Part shown: positions 41,158 through 50,952 of the stretch, in pieces | Layout: every line of letters starts with the position of its first letter | Position numbering within the stretch: the first letter of the stretch is position 1 | DNA from: Candidatus Delongbacteria bacterium | GTDB taxonomy: Bacteria; CAIWAD01 | Length of the DNA stretch: 64,000 nucleotides | NCBI GenBank assembly: GCA_041675285.1 | Contig: JBAYTZ010000014.1 | Coordinates: 30,484-94,483 of the forward strand | Reading direction: 5' to 3' | Made by a program: the position numbers and the translations under genes | The notes under the pieces: model-generated | What the model was told of the DNA's origin: nothing | The model's database searches: none | The model's input: only the letters and a program-made list of their open reading frames with translations

Positions 41158-42006
41158 TCAGTTCCGCCTGCCCTCGATGGCGGCCCTAAGCTCCTCGTCG
41201 GCCACGTGGGCGTAGATGGCCGTGGTCTTGGGGCTTTCGTGGTCCAGGGCCAGTTGCACGAGGCGCAGGTTGCCCGTCTTCTTCAGCAGGCTGGTGGCAA
41301 AAGTGTGCCTCAGAACGTGTGGGTGGATTCCGCGAGAAATCCCGGCCAGGGCCACCCAGAAGTCCAGGAGCCGGCGGATGTGCCGGGTGCCGATGCCCTT
41401 CCCGGTCGTGCTGCGGAAAAGCGGAGCCTGCGCCGGCTGGCGCGCAACCAGCAGCTTCAGGATGTCCCGGGTTTCCACCGGCAGGAACCGGGTTCGCTGC
41501 TTGCCCCCCTTGGTGCTCACCCGAATCATCTTCTCGCTTAGTTCCACGTCGCCCACGGTCAGGGCGGCGGCCTCGGCCACACGCAGGCCTGTGTCCAAGA
41601 GCAGGCAGAAGAGAGCACGGTCCCTGGGCTGGCTGGTCACGTCTGAGCGTGTGCGTAGGGTTTTACGCAGCGCCTTCTCCTCGGCTTCGCTGAGGTAGTC
41701 GGGGGCGGCGGTATGAATGCGCGGCATGCGCATGGCGCCGACCTCAGCCGCCAGGGGGTGCTTGGCCCAGGTCAGGAACTGGTTGAGGACGGTCAACGCC
41801 CGTCGCTGAGTCAGGCTTGACCGCCCCTCTCGGACGAAGTACCGTGTGATCCGATCCATGGTCAGGGTTTTCAAGTCGGAGGACTGGCCATCCTCTTCCA
41901 GGGCTGTGGCCAGCCGGCGCAGTTCGGCCAAGTAGGGGACTCGCGTGCTGTAGGCCAGCTGCCTGGACTGGAGGTGCTCGTCGAAGCGCTGGAAGTGGGC
42001 GCGCAT
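41158..42006 (-). CDS. Tyrosine recombinase (XerC/D-like integrase)
   Basis: ATG ending at 42006 (MRAHFQRFDEHLQSR) is preceded by GGAGA; the longer frame has no such signal. 282 residues. An N-terminal SAM-like core-binding domain (about 1-95) precedes the catalytic domain with R142 (GLRVAEAA), K169 (KGGKQR), H230 and R233 (HPHVLRHTFA), H256 (LDHESPKTT) and nucleophile Y265. The set is complete. It lacks the extra insertion that marks integron integrases, so it is not the enzyme of the cassette array. Placed between the early and virion genes rather than at a prophage end, it may act as phage integrase or as a dimer-resolution enzyme of a phage-plasmid. Confidence 0.9.
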   Translation of the reverse strand: MRAHFQRFDEHLQSRQLAYSTRVPYLAELRRLATALEEDGQSSDLKTLTMDRITRYFVREGRSSLTQRRALTVLNQFLTWAKHPLAAEVGAMRMPRIHTAAPDYLSEAEEKALRKTLRTRSDVTSQPRDRALFCLLLDTGLRVAEAAALTVGDVELSEKMIRVSTKGGKQRTRFLPVETRDILKLLVARQPAQAPLFRSTTGKGIGTRHIRRLLDFWVALAGISRGIHPHVLRHTFATSLLKKTGNLRLVQLALDHESPKTTAIYAHVADEELRAAIEGRRN

Positions 42007-42130
42007 GGGGTCTCCGTGGTTGGGTGGCGGCAAGGCGGGATCGCAAGGTCCCGCCCGCGCATGTCTCTGGACATGAGTCTGCACTAGTCGGGTCCGAAAG
42101 TCAAGTCTCAACCCATTGAGAGTAAACGAG

Positions 42131-43717
42131 ATGGGCATCAAGCCTCCGCGGCCAGCCAAGCTCTCCTCCGACGAGATGGCCTTTGCCCAGATCCTCTTGG
42201 ATCCGGTCGCGTTCGCCGCGGCCTTTCTGACTCAGCTGGATGGAGAGACCGCCGGGCAGCCGATGGCGCTGTGGCCCCACCAGCAGGAGGACCTGCGTGA
42301 GCCAGACCTGCAGGTGGTCCACCAGGACGGCCGGGCGGTGGGCAAGACCGTGGACATCGTGGTTCAGGTCCTTCACTACGGCGTGACCGCCCAGAACGGG
42401 CGCATGCTGGTGACGGCGCCCAACGACGGCCACGTGAACAAGGTCATCGAGGAGGTGGAGGCCCACCTTCAAAACAGCGAGTTCCTGCTGGAGATGGTGG
42501 CCATCGACCAGAATGGCCGGCACCGGATCACGCGCAAGCCCTATTACCAGATGACCTGGAAGAACGGCACGATCATCTACTTCCGCCCCGCCGGCCCCAC
42601 GGGCAAGAGCGTGCGCGGCCTCCACTGCGATCGCGTGCTGGTGGACGAGGCCGCCTGGTACCCAGAGCCTGCCTGGCGGGCCCTGCGCCGGGTCTTGAAC
42701 CGCGGCGGCCAGATGCGCTGCTACTCGAACCCCAATGGCCTGCGCAACACGACGTATTACCGGATTACCCAGAAGGGCAGCGGCTGGCGGGTATTCCACT
42801 GGCCCAGTTGGATCGTGCCTGGCTGGACGGAGGACGACACCGAGCGGGAAGCCCGGTTCTACGGCGGCCGCGACACGGCAGGTTTCCAGCACGAGGTGGT
42901 GGGCGACCACGGCGCGCCGAGCTATGCGGCCTTCAACATCCGCCAATTCCAGGCCTGCCAGCGCAAGCTGGAAAAGGCATATAAGGTGATCCGCCTGGAC
43001 GGCGAGGAGTTCGAAGCTCTGCAGAGCGTGGACGAGGCCATCGACCGCATGTACGGCCTGCTCGACCAGCTCGAAGAGAATCGCGGCACCTACTGGCTGG
43101 GCGGCGACCTCGGCTACACGAACGACCCCAGCGAGCTCACCGTCTGGCTGGACGACGAGCGCGGCCGCCTGGTGCCCGTTCTGCGCGTCCACAACGAGCG
43201 GCTGCCCTACACCTACCAGGCGGCGCTGATCGCCATCCTCGACGACCACTTCGACTTCGCCGGCCTTGGCCTTGACGCTGGCTCCAACGGCCTGGCCGTG
43301 GAGCACATCCTCACCACCGAGGACCGCTACTCGGGCCACCAGTTCGCCTACCGCGTGGAGACCTACGACTTCGGCGGCACGCTGACCACGGGCTACGATC
43401 CCCAGGGGCGGCCCAAGAACCAGCGCACCAAGGAGTACATGACCAGCCTGATCAATGGGCGGCTGGCGGCGCGCACCATCCTTTTCCCCGCCGGCGACGC
43501 GGACCCGGACTGGGAGGACCAGTTCTGCACGCAGACCTACTCGCAGAACCAAGCGGGTCGACTGATCTATTCCAAGGGCAACGACCACATCATCGACAGC
43601 GCGCGCTGCGCAGCCCTGAGAAAGGAGCGCGAGCTCCTGAAGCAATTGGTGGACGACAACTCCTCCAGCGAGGCTGAATTCGTCATGCCGCTGGTCACCG
43701 ACAACGTCTTCGTCTAG
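42131..43717 (+). CDS. terL: Terminase large subunit (packaging ATPase-nuclease)
   Basis: ATG 42131 (MGIKPPRPAKLSSDE) rather than the in-frame TTG 42116; 528 residues. ATPase: the Walker A-like DGRAVGKTVDI (about 66-76), Walker B DRVLVDEAAW (about 166-175), coupling segment near SNPNGLR. Nuclease: RNase H-like GGDLGYTNDPS (Asp near 326), LGLDAGSNG and DHIIDSARCAALR (last Asp near 497). It cuts and drives DNA into the prohead together with the portal encoded next. The likely small subunit lies 16 kb upstream beyond the cargo. Confidence 0.9.
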   Translation: MGIKPPRPAKLSSDEMAFAQILLDPVAFAAAFLTQLDGETAGQPMALWPHQQEDLREPDLQVVHQDGRAVGKTVDIVVQVLHYGVTAQNGRMLVTAPNDGHVNKVIEEVEAHLQNSEFLLEMVAIDQNGRHRITRKPYYQMTWKNGTIIYFRPAGPTGKSVRGLHCDRVLVDEAAWYPEPAWRALRRVLNRGGQMRCYSNPNGLRNTTYYRITQKGSGWRVFHWPSWIVPGWTEDDTEREARFYGGRDTAGFQHEVVGDHGAPSYAAFNIRQFQACQRKLEKAYKVIRLDGEEFEALQSVDEAIDRMYGLLDQLEENRGTYWLGGDLGYTNDPSELTVWLDDERGRLVPVLRVHNERLPYTYQAALIAILDDHFDFAGLGLDAGSNGLAVEHILTTEDRYSGHQFAYRVETYDFGGTLTTGYDPQGRPKNQRTKEYMTSLINGRLAARTILFPAGDADPDWEDQFCTQTYSQNQAGRLIYSKGNDHIIDSARCAALRKERELLKQLVDDNSSSEAEFVMPLVTDNVFV

Positions 43718-43726
43718 GAGGGCTCG

Positions 43727-45253
43727 ATGGGCTTGTTTGGCATCGGAACGCGTGCCCAGCTTGCGGCCGAAAGCGTCCACCACGTGGGAGGCGAGCTAGA
43801 GGCCCAGGCAGCCACGGTGGATCCGTTCGGCAGCGAGATGGCGGAGACGGGCATTCCCGCTGAGTGGCTGGATCGCGGCACGAAGGCATGGGAGTACTAC
43901 CAGCAGGAGCCCATCGTCAACAACTGCATCAACGCCTGGCGCACGCTGGCCCTGGGCGAGGACTTCACGCTGATCGCCTCCAGCACCGAGCTGCAGAAGG
44001 ACGTGGACGCACTGAAGGAGCGGCTGGGCCTCAAGCGCTGGTTGAAGGACCAGCTCCTGCAACTGTTGACGAAGGGCGAGGCCGCGGCCTTCAAAGAGTA
44101 CGGTGGCGAGAAGAAGGGCGAGACCGAGGACGGCCAGCCGCAGTACAAGGACTTCTCCCAGGTGAAGGCCCTGAACCCGCTCCTCCTGGACGTGGTCGTG
44201 GAGGACGGCAAGACGACCAAGGTGACGTCCTTCAAGCTGGATGCATCCAAGCAGCGCGTGGAGGTGGGTCCGGTCGCGATTGATCAGTTCCGGCGCTGGA
44301 TGTGGGACGCGCCTGGCTTCGCCGAGCACGGCACCAGCATGGTGCTACCAGCATTCGAGTCCATCGAGCTTCTGCGGGACTACCGGCGCGCCGAGCGCGC
44401 CATCGCCAAACGCTGGGCCATGCCCATCCGCCTAATCAAGGTGGGCGGGCAGTTCGGCAAGACTGTGGTGATGCCCAAGGCCTCAATGCTGAAGGACATC
44501 AAGAAGGTCTTTGACTCCATGAGCGCCCAACAGGGGGCGGTGGTGCCGTTCTACGTGACCATCGACACCTACGGCGCTGAGGGTGAGGCGTTGAAGGTCG
44601 AAGAGAAGGCCAAGGAGACCAAGGGCGACATCATCGTCGCCATGGGCTTCACACGGGCGTTGGTCAGTGGCGACGGGGCCAATTTCTCCACCGCCAGCCT
44701 GGGCTTCGCCAAGGTCCAGCTGATGCTCTCGGACATCCGCGACATGGCGCGCGAGATGCTGCGCTGGGTGCTGGACGACTACCTGGCCATGCGCGGGCAG
44801 GAGGGCGAGAGCGTCCACATCGCCTTCCAGGAGATCGACCTCTCCGCCGGCGCCGACCAGCGCAAGGTGCTGGTGGATCTCTACGACCGCGGGCTGATCA
44901 GCGTGCGCAGCCTGCAGGCGCTGATGGGCCTTTCGCCGGACATCGAGCACGCCCAGATCGGGCGCGAGACCAAGCAGGTGATCGCCCCGCTCTCACCGGG
45001 CGACATCGTGGGCCTGGCCCAGCAGGAGATGCTCAGCCTCGACCAGGTCTTCTACCTGCTCAACCTGGCGGAGCGGCTGAAGGGGGCGCCGGAGGCTGCG
45101 CCAGCGCCAGCGCCGCCTGAGAACGGCGCACCGCAGACCGGCGACGTGGCCGGCCTCTACCAGCAGGTGGACCAGCTCATCCGCGCCCGGGCCGTGCTGG
45201 TGGCCCGCGAACGCGTACGAGAGCTGGCCGCGGATTCCACGCCAACCGCCTGA
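43727..45253 (+). CDS. Phage portal protein
   Basis: 508 residues, ATG 43727 after AGGAGG. Position directly between large terminase and the MuF-like head protein, size, and the segments WEYYQQEPIVNNCINAWRTL near the start and RALVSGDGANFSTASLGFAK in the middle fit a portal of the clip-wing-stem type. The C-terminus is Pro/Ala-rich and disordered. It forms the dodecameric vertex through which DNA passes. The stop overlaps the next ATG by 1 bp. Confidence 0.8.
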   Translation: MGLFGIGTRAQLAAESVHHVGGELEAQAATVDPFGSEMAETGIPAEWLDRGTKAWEYYQQEPIVNNCINAWRTLALGEDFTLIASSTELQKDVDALKERLGLKRWLKDQLLQLLTKGEAAAFKEYGGEKKGETEDGQPQYKDFSQVKALNPLLLDVVVEDGKTTKVTSFKLDASKQRVEVGPVAIDQFRRWMWDAPGFAEHGTSMVLPAFESIELLRDYRRAERAIAKRWAMPIRLIKVGGQFGKTVVMPKASMLKDIKKVFDSMSAQQGAVVPFYVTIDTYGAEGEALKVEEKAKETKGDIIVAMGFTRALVSGDGANFSTASLGFAKVQLMLSDIRDMAREMLRWVLDDYLAMRGQEGESVHIAFQEIDLSAGADQRKVLVDLYDRGLISVRSLQALMGLSPDIEHAQIGRETKQVIAPLSPGDIVGLAQQEMLSLDQVFYLLNLAERLKGAPEAAPAPAPPENGAPQTGDVAGLYQQVDQLIRARAVLVARERVRELAADSTPTA

Positions 45254-48200
45254 TGCCACGCGCAGCCTGCAGCTGCGGCAGCTGGCACGCGCCCCTGCCC
45301 CGAGGAGAGCTCCACCTGGAGGTGGAGGCGCTCCTCCTGCCCCTGGGCAGCCGGGCTATCAGCTCCCACGCACTCACCCAGCGCCAGGCCATCGAGCAGG
45401 CCACGGCCCAGAGCCTGGCTCAGGCCGGGGCCTACTCGGACGAGGTGCTGGCCGGCAGCCTGAAGGCCCTGGACCGCGCGGCCAAGGACGTGAAGGCTCA
45501 TGTGTTGGCGCTGGGTGACCTGTCACAGTTCGGTCCCGACGCCCAGCCGGGCAAGGCCGTGCAGCTGACTCGGCTGAAGGCCCTGGACAAGCACCTGGCC
45601 CAGACTGCCGCCCAGCTCAAGAAGGACCTGTCGCTGGTCCATCAGGACCTGACGGCCACGGCGACCAAGGCCGGCATCGAGGGCAAGCTGGCCCAGCTGG
45701 GCGCCATGAAGGTGGGCGGCTACCAGGCCCTGGATCAGGCGGGCCGGGAGGCCTTGGCTGAGGCGGCCTTCTCCCTCGTTCCCACCGACGCCCTGGACTT
45801 CCTCTCGAACTATCAGCTGCAGCTTCTGGGCAAGCTTTCAGACGACCTGGTGGCCGGCATCAAGGGCGCCGTGCAGGTGGGCATTGCCCAGGGCGAAGGT
45901 CCGGCCAAAATCGCCCGGCGTATTGGCGGCATCGTCAAGGACCCGGACGAGTTCCGCCAGGTGGGAAAGACGGTCTTCAAGACCGTGCAGCAGCGCGCCG
46001 AACTCATCGCGCGTAGCGAGGTGATGCGCGCCTACAACCAGGGCGCGCTGAAGTTCGAAGCGCAAGTGGGGATCAAGCGCGTGCGCTGGCTGACGGCCGG
46101 CGACGAGCGCACCTGCCCCGACTGCGGACCGCTGGACGGCAAGGAAACCAGCCTGGTAGACCTGCCGAGCCAGCCGCTACACCCCGCTTGCCGTTGCACG
46201 CATGTGCCGGCGGACATCTCCCAACTCATGACCAAGGATGTCTTGGAGTCTCAGTTGGCGGGGATGACTCTGGAGGACGCCGCTGTCAAGGAGGCGCTGA
46301 AGGACGGGGATTACAGCAAGCTCACCCAAGTCCAGCTGCGCGAGGTGGCCAAGGAGAAGGGCGTGTCCATCGCCCGCACCAAGGCCGACCGCATCGCCCT
46401 CTTGTCGAAGGCCGCGGGCCAGAGCGAGGAGTGGCTGGCTGGGCACACGCCCGCCGAGCTGGAGGCTTGGTTCAAGCAGTACAAGGTCGGTGCGCTCAAG
46501 AGCAAGGACGAGCTGGTGGCGGCCCTGCACAAGGCCGACCACGCCACGGACGCGGCCAAGGCAGCAGCCCTCAAACAAGCCGAGGAAGCGGCCAAGCAGG
46601 CCAAGCAGGCGGCCGAGGACGCCGCTGCGAAACTGGCCAAGACGAACCAGGCCGTGGCGGACTTCCATAGCGAGCTGGGCAAGCTGAAGGCCCTGGAGAC
46701 GGATCCGGGCACGTTCGGCGAGTACCACGCCCAGATCGATGTAATGGTCCAGCACCTCTTCAAGACGAAGGAGCTGCTGGGCCCCCAGCAACTGGCCGAG
46801 CTGGAACAGTACGTGCTTACGTCGCACCACGCCTTCGCCAGCGCGGTGGAGGCCTTGCCCCAGGCCGTCCGGCGGGATATCCTCAAGGCGGCGAAGGTCA
46901 AGAACTTCCAGTGGTTCACGAAGGACGAGTCGGTCGCTTATCTGACGGACGTGACGGCCCAGACCAAGCTGGCTGAGCAGGTCGCGGCCAAGGTGGCGGC
47001 CGCCAAGGACGCGGCAAAGCTCAAGAAGGCTACGCCGCCGTCCAAGCCCACACCACCCGTGCCACAGCCCACGGCCGCGCCCGCCAGCCCCGCGGTCCAG
47101 GCCCGCACGGCCGATGATGCCTGGCAGGAGCTCAAGGCCCGGAACCCCTTCCGCTTCCACAGCGACGCCAGCGAGCTGGGCGGCGTCCACACGAAGTACT
47201 TCTACCTGGATGAGGCCGGCGACAAATGGCTGTTCAAGCCCATCGCCGAGGACTTCCGCGCCTGGGGCGACGAGGTGGCCTACCTCATCCAGCGCGAGAT
47301 CGACCCGGAAGCCATCGAGGTGCGCTGCATCGAGCTGAAGGACCTGCACGGGAAGCGGCGCCTGGGCTCGATCCAAAAGATGAAGAAGGGGCTCAGGGAT
47401 CCCGCGAACTTCGAGAAGATGGATGTGGCGGCCATTGACTCTGCGGAGCTGGTGCAGATCCAGCACGAGCAGGTGGTGGACTGGCTCATCTCCAACCACG
47501 ATGGCCACGCGGGCCAGTTCCTGCGCGCCCAGGACGGCCGGGTTTACGGTATCGACAAGGGGCAGCTCTACAAGTACTTCGGCCGCGACACGCTGTCCGT
47601 GGACTACGCACCCAACGCCGGCGGGCGTTTCGACGAGCCGCTCTACAACAAGCTCCTGCGCACCCACCGGGATGGGAAGATCAAGCTGGACCTCCAAGCC
47701 ACGGAGGAACGCATCCGCCGGGTGGAGGCGATCTCCGACGCGGCCTTCCGCGAGATGCTCATGCCCTATGCCGGCCGCCGCTTCGCCGGCCAGCCCGGCG
47801 CGCTGGAGGATTTCCTACGCGCCGCGGTGGATCGCAAGAACGCCATCCGGGCGGACTTCGAGCGCCTCTACAGCCAGATCGAATCAGCGCGCACAGGCAA
47901 GCAGGTGACCTTCCGCTTCGGTGCCGCTGTGGCGGAACCGGCTCTTGCGAAGACTGTGGACGACGGGCTGGCCTGGGCGCGGGGCAGCCGCATCGACCTG
48001 CCAGAAGAAGTGAAGACCATCCGGGAATCCGGCTGGCAAGGGCGCTCCCTGGCGGTGGACAGGGGCGACATCGAGGACCAGAACGTGCTGGTGCGGGAGG
48101 TGGCGGGCCTGAGCGGCGAGCGGCAGACCGTGCTGCAGCTGCGGCTGCGGCCCGAGGCGGACAAGCGTGTGGTGAAGGTCTTCAAGGCCAATGTGGTGGG

Positions 48201-49692
48201 CGAGATTCCCAAGGAACTGGTGCACGAGGATGAGTTCTGGGATACGATCCTGGCTGCGGCCAAGACGGTCAACACGCACAAGGGCGATTTGGGTTACAAC
48301 ACGGGCAAGCTCAGCGCGGCCGAGGAGCTTCGTCCCCGGCTGCAGCGCTTGGCCAAGGGCGGCAACCCGCTGGAGCAGGCGATGGCGCGCCAGTACCTGG
48401 ACGTGCTGGACGCGATTGCTCAGGCCGTGGATGCCACGCGGCAGGGCATGTCCACGGGCATGCCTCTGATCAAGCCCTACGCGCCCAGCGCGGCGGACCT
48501 GAAGGCGCTGCGGCAGGGGATGAAGGCCGCGCCCAAGACAAGCGGCCTGCGCGTGTCCACCAGCCCGGTGTGGACCGAGGACCGCCTGGCCACGCGCGGC
48601 CACGGCCTGGCCGTGGAGGCGGAGAACGTGCCCCTGTCGCGTTGGCATTCTGGTATCCACGACAAGCTGGTAGAGTACCACGCAGACCTGGGCGATGGGG
48701 TCGAGGTCGTCTACAAGCCCTGGCAGGGCACGGGCCGAGCGGAGGGCAAGAGCTACGCCCTGCAGGGCCGCATGTCGGTGCGCGTGCGCGAGGGGACCAG
48801 CGAGGCCACTGTGGCACGGGCGATGGACAAGCTGAAAGTCCTGGGTCTGGACGCCGCGCCTGCCTCGGCCGTGGACGAGGAGCTCATGTACCTGCAGAAG
48901 GTGGCCTATGTCGCCAAGGTGGACCAGACCCCGGCCTTTCTGGCGGCGGCGGAGGAAGCGCGCAAGGCAGGCTCGGGCGAGGCGGCCGTACGCGTCTGGC
49001 GCGAGGCCTGGAGCCGGCACCTGGGCGTCAAGGACGTGACCAAGCTCCCCGACTACAATCCCGCCGGCATCCACCAGGCCAGCACCACGGGCGCCAAGGC
49101 CGGCGCCGGCATGCGCGTGCAGTACCGCTTTGATATCCCGCGCGAAGAGCTGGCCAGGGAGCTGGAGGGTTACACGCTCATGCACCACCTGACCAAGGGC
49201 ACGGTGGAGGACTTTCTGGATGCTGTGCTGCCCACCAACCGTGCCTTCGTGCCCACGGCCGACCGATTCGGCGTGGGCGTGCCGCTGGGCGGCATGAGCC
49301 CAACCCAGGACCTGAACACAGGTGGTGCCAGCTATTTCTTCACGCGGATCATCAAGGGCGCCAGCCCCTATCCCAACAGCATCCGCTTCAAGGTGGACAT
49401 GCTACGGCGCGCGGACGCCATCAGCTACAGCAGCGACAAGTACGGCAAGGTGGTGGGCGATTTCGTGCGCGAAAACCGAATCTCGGACATTCCAACCTGG
49501 AAGCGAATGCCAAACTACGGGGGCAACGAGACGATCTTCAAGGGCGCGGTCCCACTGCTGGAGCACTTGGACGCCATCGTGGTGGACAGTCAGGCCAGGC
49601 GGACGCGAGTGCTGGCCTTGTTCAAGAAGCACGGGATCACGGCGCTGCCCGACGGGCGGGGCATCGATGACGCGGTGAGGGTGAACGGATGA
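45253..49692 (+). CDS. Giant MuF-like minor head protein with a PI3/4-kinase-like domain
   Basis: 1479 residues from ATG 45253. Residues about 240-320 are the Mu gpF/SPP1 gp7 domain: ARSEVMRAYNQGALKFEA, WLTAGDERTCPDCGPLDG and HPACRCTHVP with paired Cys. A long Ala/Lys helical linker (about 420-630) follows. Residues about 635-840 resemble a PI3/4-kinase or HipA-like kinase: ELGGVHTKYFYL, WLFKP with K662, WLISNHDGHAGQFL (about 743-756; catalytic D750) and YGIDKGQLYKYF (metal-binding D768). Two further domains occupy the C-terminal 600 residues; the last ends in a segment with SPTQDLNTGGASYFFTRI. MuF proteins ride in the capsid, so attached domains may be injected enzymes that act on the host. 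Confidence 0.82.
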   Translation: MPRAACSCGSWHAPLPRGELHLEVEALLLPLGSRAISSHALTQRQAIEQATAQSLAQAGAYSDEVLAGSLKALDRAAKDVKAHVLALGDLSQFGPDAQPGKAVQLTRLKALDKHLAQTAAQLKKDLSLVHQDLTATATKAGIEGKLAQLGAMKVGGYQALDQAGREALAEAAFSLVPTDALDFLSNYQLQLLGKLSDDLVAGIKGAVQVGIAQGEGPAKIARRIGGIVKDPDEFRQVGKTVFKTVQQRAELIARSEVMRAYNQGALKFEAQVGIKRVRWLTAGDERTCPDCGPLDGKETSLVDLPSQPLHPACRCTHVPADISQLMTKDVLESQLAGMTLEDAAVKEALKDGDYSKLTQVQLREVAKEKGVSIARTKADRIALLSKAAGQSEEWLAGHTPAELEAWFKQYKVGALKSKDELVAALHKADHATDAAKAAALKQAEEAAKQAKQAAEDAAAKLAKTNQAVADFHSELGKLKALETDPGTFGEYHAQIDVMVQHLFKTKELLGPQQLAELEQYVLTSHHAFASAVEALPQAVRRDILKAAKVKNFQWFTKDESVAYLTDVTAQTKLAEQVAAKVAAAKDAAKLKKATPPSKPTPPVPQPTAAPASPAVQARTADDAWQELKARNPFRFHSDASELGGVHTKYFYLDEAGDKWLFKPIAEDFRAWGDEVAYLIQREIDPEAIEVRCIELKDLHGKRRLGSIQKMKKGLRDPANFEKMDVAAIDSAELVQIQHEQVVDWLISNHDGHAGQFLRAQDGRVYGIDKGQLYKYFGRDTLSVDYAPNAGGRFDEPLYNKLLRTHRDGKIKLDLQATEERIRRVEAISDAAFREMLMPYAGRRFAGQPGALEDFLRAAVDRKNAIRADFERLYSQIESARTGKQVTFRFGAAVAEPALAKTVDDGLAWARGSRIDLPEEVKTIRESGWQGRSLAVDRGDIEDQNVLVREVAGLSGERQTVLQLRLRPEADKRVVKVFKANVVGEIPKELVHEDEFWDTILAAAKTVNTHKGDLGYNTGKLSAAEELRPRLQRLAKGGNPLEQAMARQYLDVLDAIAQAVDATRQGMSTGMPLIKPYAPSAADLKALRQGMKAAPKTSGLRVSTSPVWTEDRLATRGHGLAVEAENVPLSRWHSGIHDKLVEYHADLGDGVEVVYKPWQGTGRAEGKSYALQGRMSVRVREGTSEATVARAMDKLKVLGLDAAPASAVDEELMYLQKVAYVAKVDQTPAFLAAAEEARKAGSGEAAVRVWREAWSRHLGVKDVTKLPDYNPAGIHQASTTGAKAGAGMRVQYRFDIPREELARELEGYTLMHHLTKGTVEDFLDAVLPTNRAFVPTADRFGVGVPLGGMSPTQDLNTGGASYFFTRIIKGASPYPNSIRFKVDMLRRADAISYSSDKYGKVVGDFVRENRISDIPTWKRMPNYGGNETIFKGAVPLLEHLDAIVVDSQARRTRVLALFKKHGITALPDGRGIDDAVRVNG

Positions 49693-50198
49693 GCGAGGAC
49701 ATGCGCGAGCAGCAGCGGCGAGTGTTCCAGGTCTATCTGGACCGTCTGCACGAGGACCCGGGCTGCGAGGTGGGCGTCACCTGGGTGGCGGACCGGGACA
49801 CGCTGGTGTCCTTCTCAGCCGGCATGCGCGTCCTGTCTGCGACGCCACTATTCAACAGGGCGACAGGCGAGATCGAGCGCTGGCGCCACTGGCTGCTCTT
49901 CGCCGAGATGGGCATCTTGGACACCTTCGGCGGCGGCCACCCCGTGCACTGCTTCGAATGTGAATTGCTGGAGCAGGATGCCCTGCACGTCAGGCTGCGG
50001 GAGGTAGGCGGCACCTACGAGTTCCTCATCTGCCACAACGACCCGCACGACGACGACGAGCGCCAGGCCGCGGTGTATCACGATTGGGCGCAGGCCGTGA
50101 AGGAGCTAGGCGGCGAGCCAGCGCTGCAGGCGCTGCTTGACCGCCAGGCGGAGCAGTGGACGCAGACGCTGCGGACTACGGGGGAGATGAAGCCATGA
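49689..50198 (+). CDS. Phage protein of unknown function after the head gene
   Basis: 169 residues, ATG 49689 coupled to the MuF stop by 4 bp. Mixed alpha-beta (GCEVGVTWVADRDTLVSFSA; WLLFAEMGILDTFGG), acidic. It may be a partner or immunity-like factor for the head-protein domains, but that is only positional inference. No family recognised. Confidence 0.6.
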   Translation: MSEDMREQQRRVFQVYLDRLHEDPGCEVGVTWVADRDTLVSFSAGMRVLSATPLFNRATGEIERWRHWLLFAEMGILDTFGGGHPVHCFECELLEQDALHVRLREVGGTYEFLICHNDPHDDDERQAAVYHDWAQAVKELGGEPALQALLDRQAEQWTQTLRTTGEMKP

Positions 50199-50611
50199 GG
50201 GTGCACTGGTTCTACGTCTTCGACCTGGAGGCTGAAGGACGCAAGAAACCCATCGGCGCGTGGATTCTCCAGGACGGTGTGCTCGATTACGTCTTCGACC
50301 CCGCCTACCCGGACGACGAGGCGATCCCATCAGACCTCATCAATCGCATGCTAGAGGTTGGCGAAAAGGTGCTTGGCCTGGAAGGTTTGAGATACTGGCG
50401 AGAGCACGTGGGCTATACCCATAGCGCTAGCCAGATCAAGGAAGAAGACGTGACGGATTACACCATGTGGTTCTGGGAAAGGCAGGCCGCTGTGACCGAG
50501 GGCTGTAGTTTGAGACGCGGAGGGGGGCTCGGGGCAGGCGCTGGCCAACTTCCGACGAAGAGCGCAATTGCCCAGACTGAGACCCGTTGGACGGCAATGA
50601 GTTCGACTTAG
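50195..50611 (+). CDS. Phage protein of unknown function, possibly truncated
   Basis: ATG 50195 overlaps the previous stop; 138 residues. The first about 100 residues are a compact fold (VHWFYVFDLEAEGRKKPIGA). From about residue 103 the sequence becomes Gly/Ser-rich and low in structure, close to the left edge of the Hachiman insert, so the natural end may have been lost on insertion. Function unknown. Confidence 0.5.
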   Translation: MRVHWFYVFDLEAEGRKKPIGAWILQDGVLDYVFDPAYPDDEAIPSDLINRMLEVGEKVLGLEGLRYWREHVGYTHSASQIKEEDVTDYTMWFWERQAAVTEGCSLRRGGGLGAGAGQLPTKSAIAQTETRWTAMSST

Positions 50612-50952
50612 CCGACCTGCCTTGTTTGCCTCCGCATCCACGAGCCCGTCGTCCTCAAGGTTACCCTCTTTAGGGACATACTGGAAGATCACCATGCACG
50701 CCAGGCATTGGAGAACTTGGAGATCCAGAAAGCGCTAGAGCATCGATGACGAGTTGCAGATTCTTCTTCAGTGTAAAGAGTATTAAGTCAGAGTCTGCGC
50801 TAAATGGGTTAAAGTGTCAATATGATGTCAATTAGTAGTGTCAACTAATTTAGTATCGGAGTTTAGTTGTCTGATATTATCACGCTTATATTTCAAGAAT
50901 ACACAAATCTAGATGACTGTATGTGCAAATACGGCTGAACTTAATATTATGC
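50612..50952. other. Gene-free, AT-rich left flank of the Hachiman insert
   Basis: GC-rich phage-like sequence gives way to AT-rich DNA from about 50750. No gene, RNA or attC site is visible. The segment holds the 3' side of the minus-strand insert. Confidence 0.5.

Noticed and set aside
41158..42006. Recombinase as the integron integrase of the array
   Set aside because: It lacks the extra insertion of IntI proteins and is 36 kb from the cassettes.
42101..43783. 560-residue minus-strand frame
   Set aside because: Antisense shadow of the large terminase, low complexity and no start signal.
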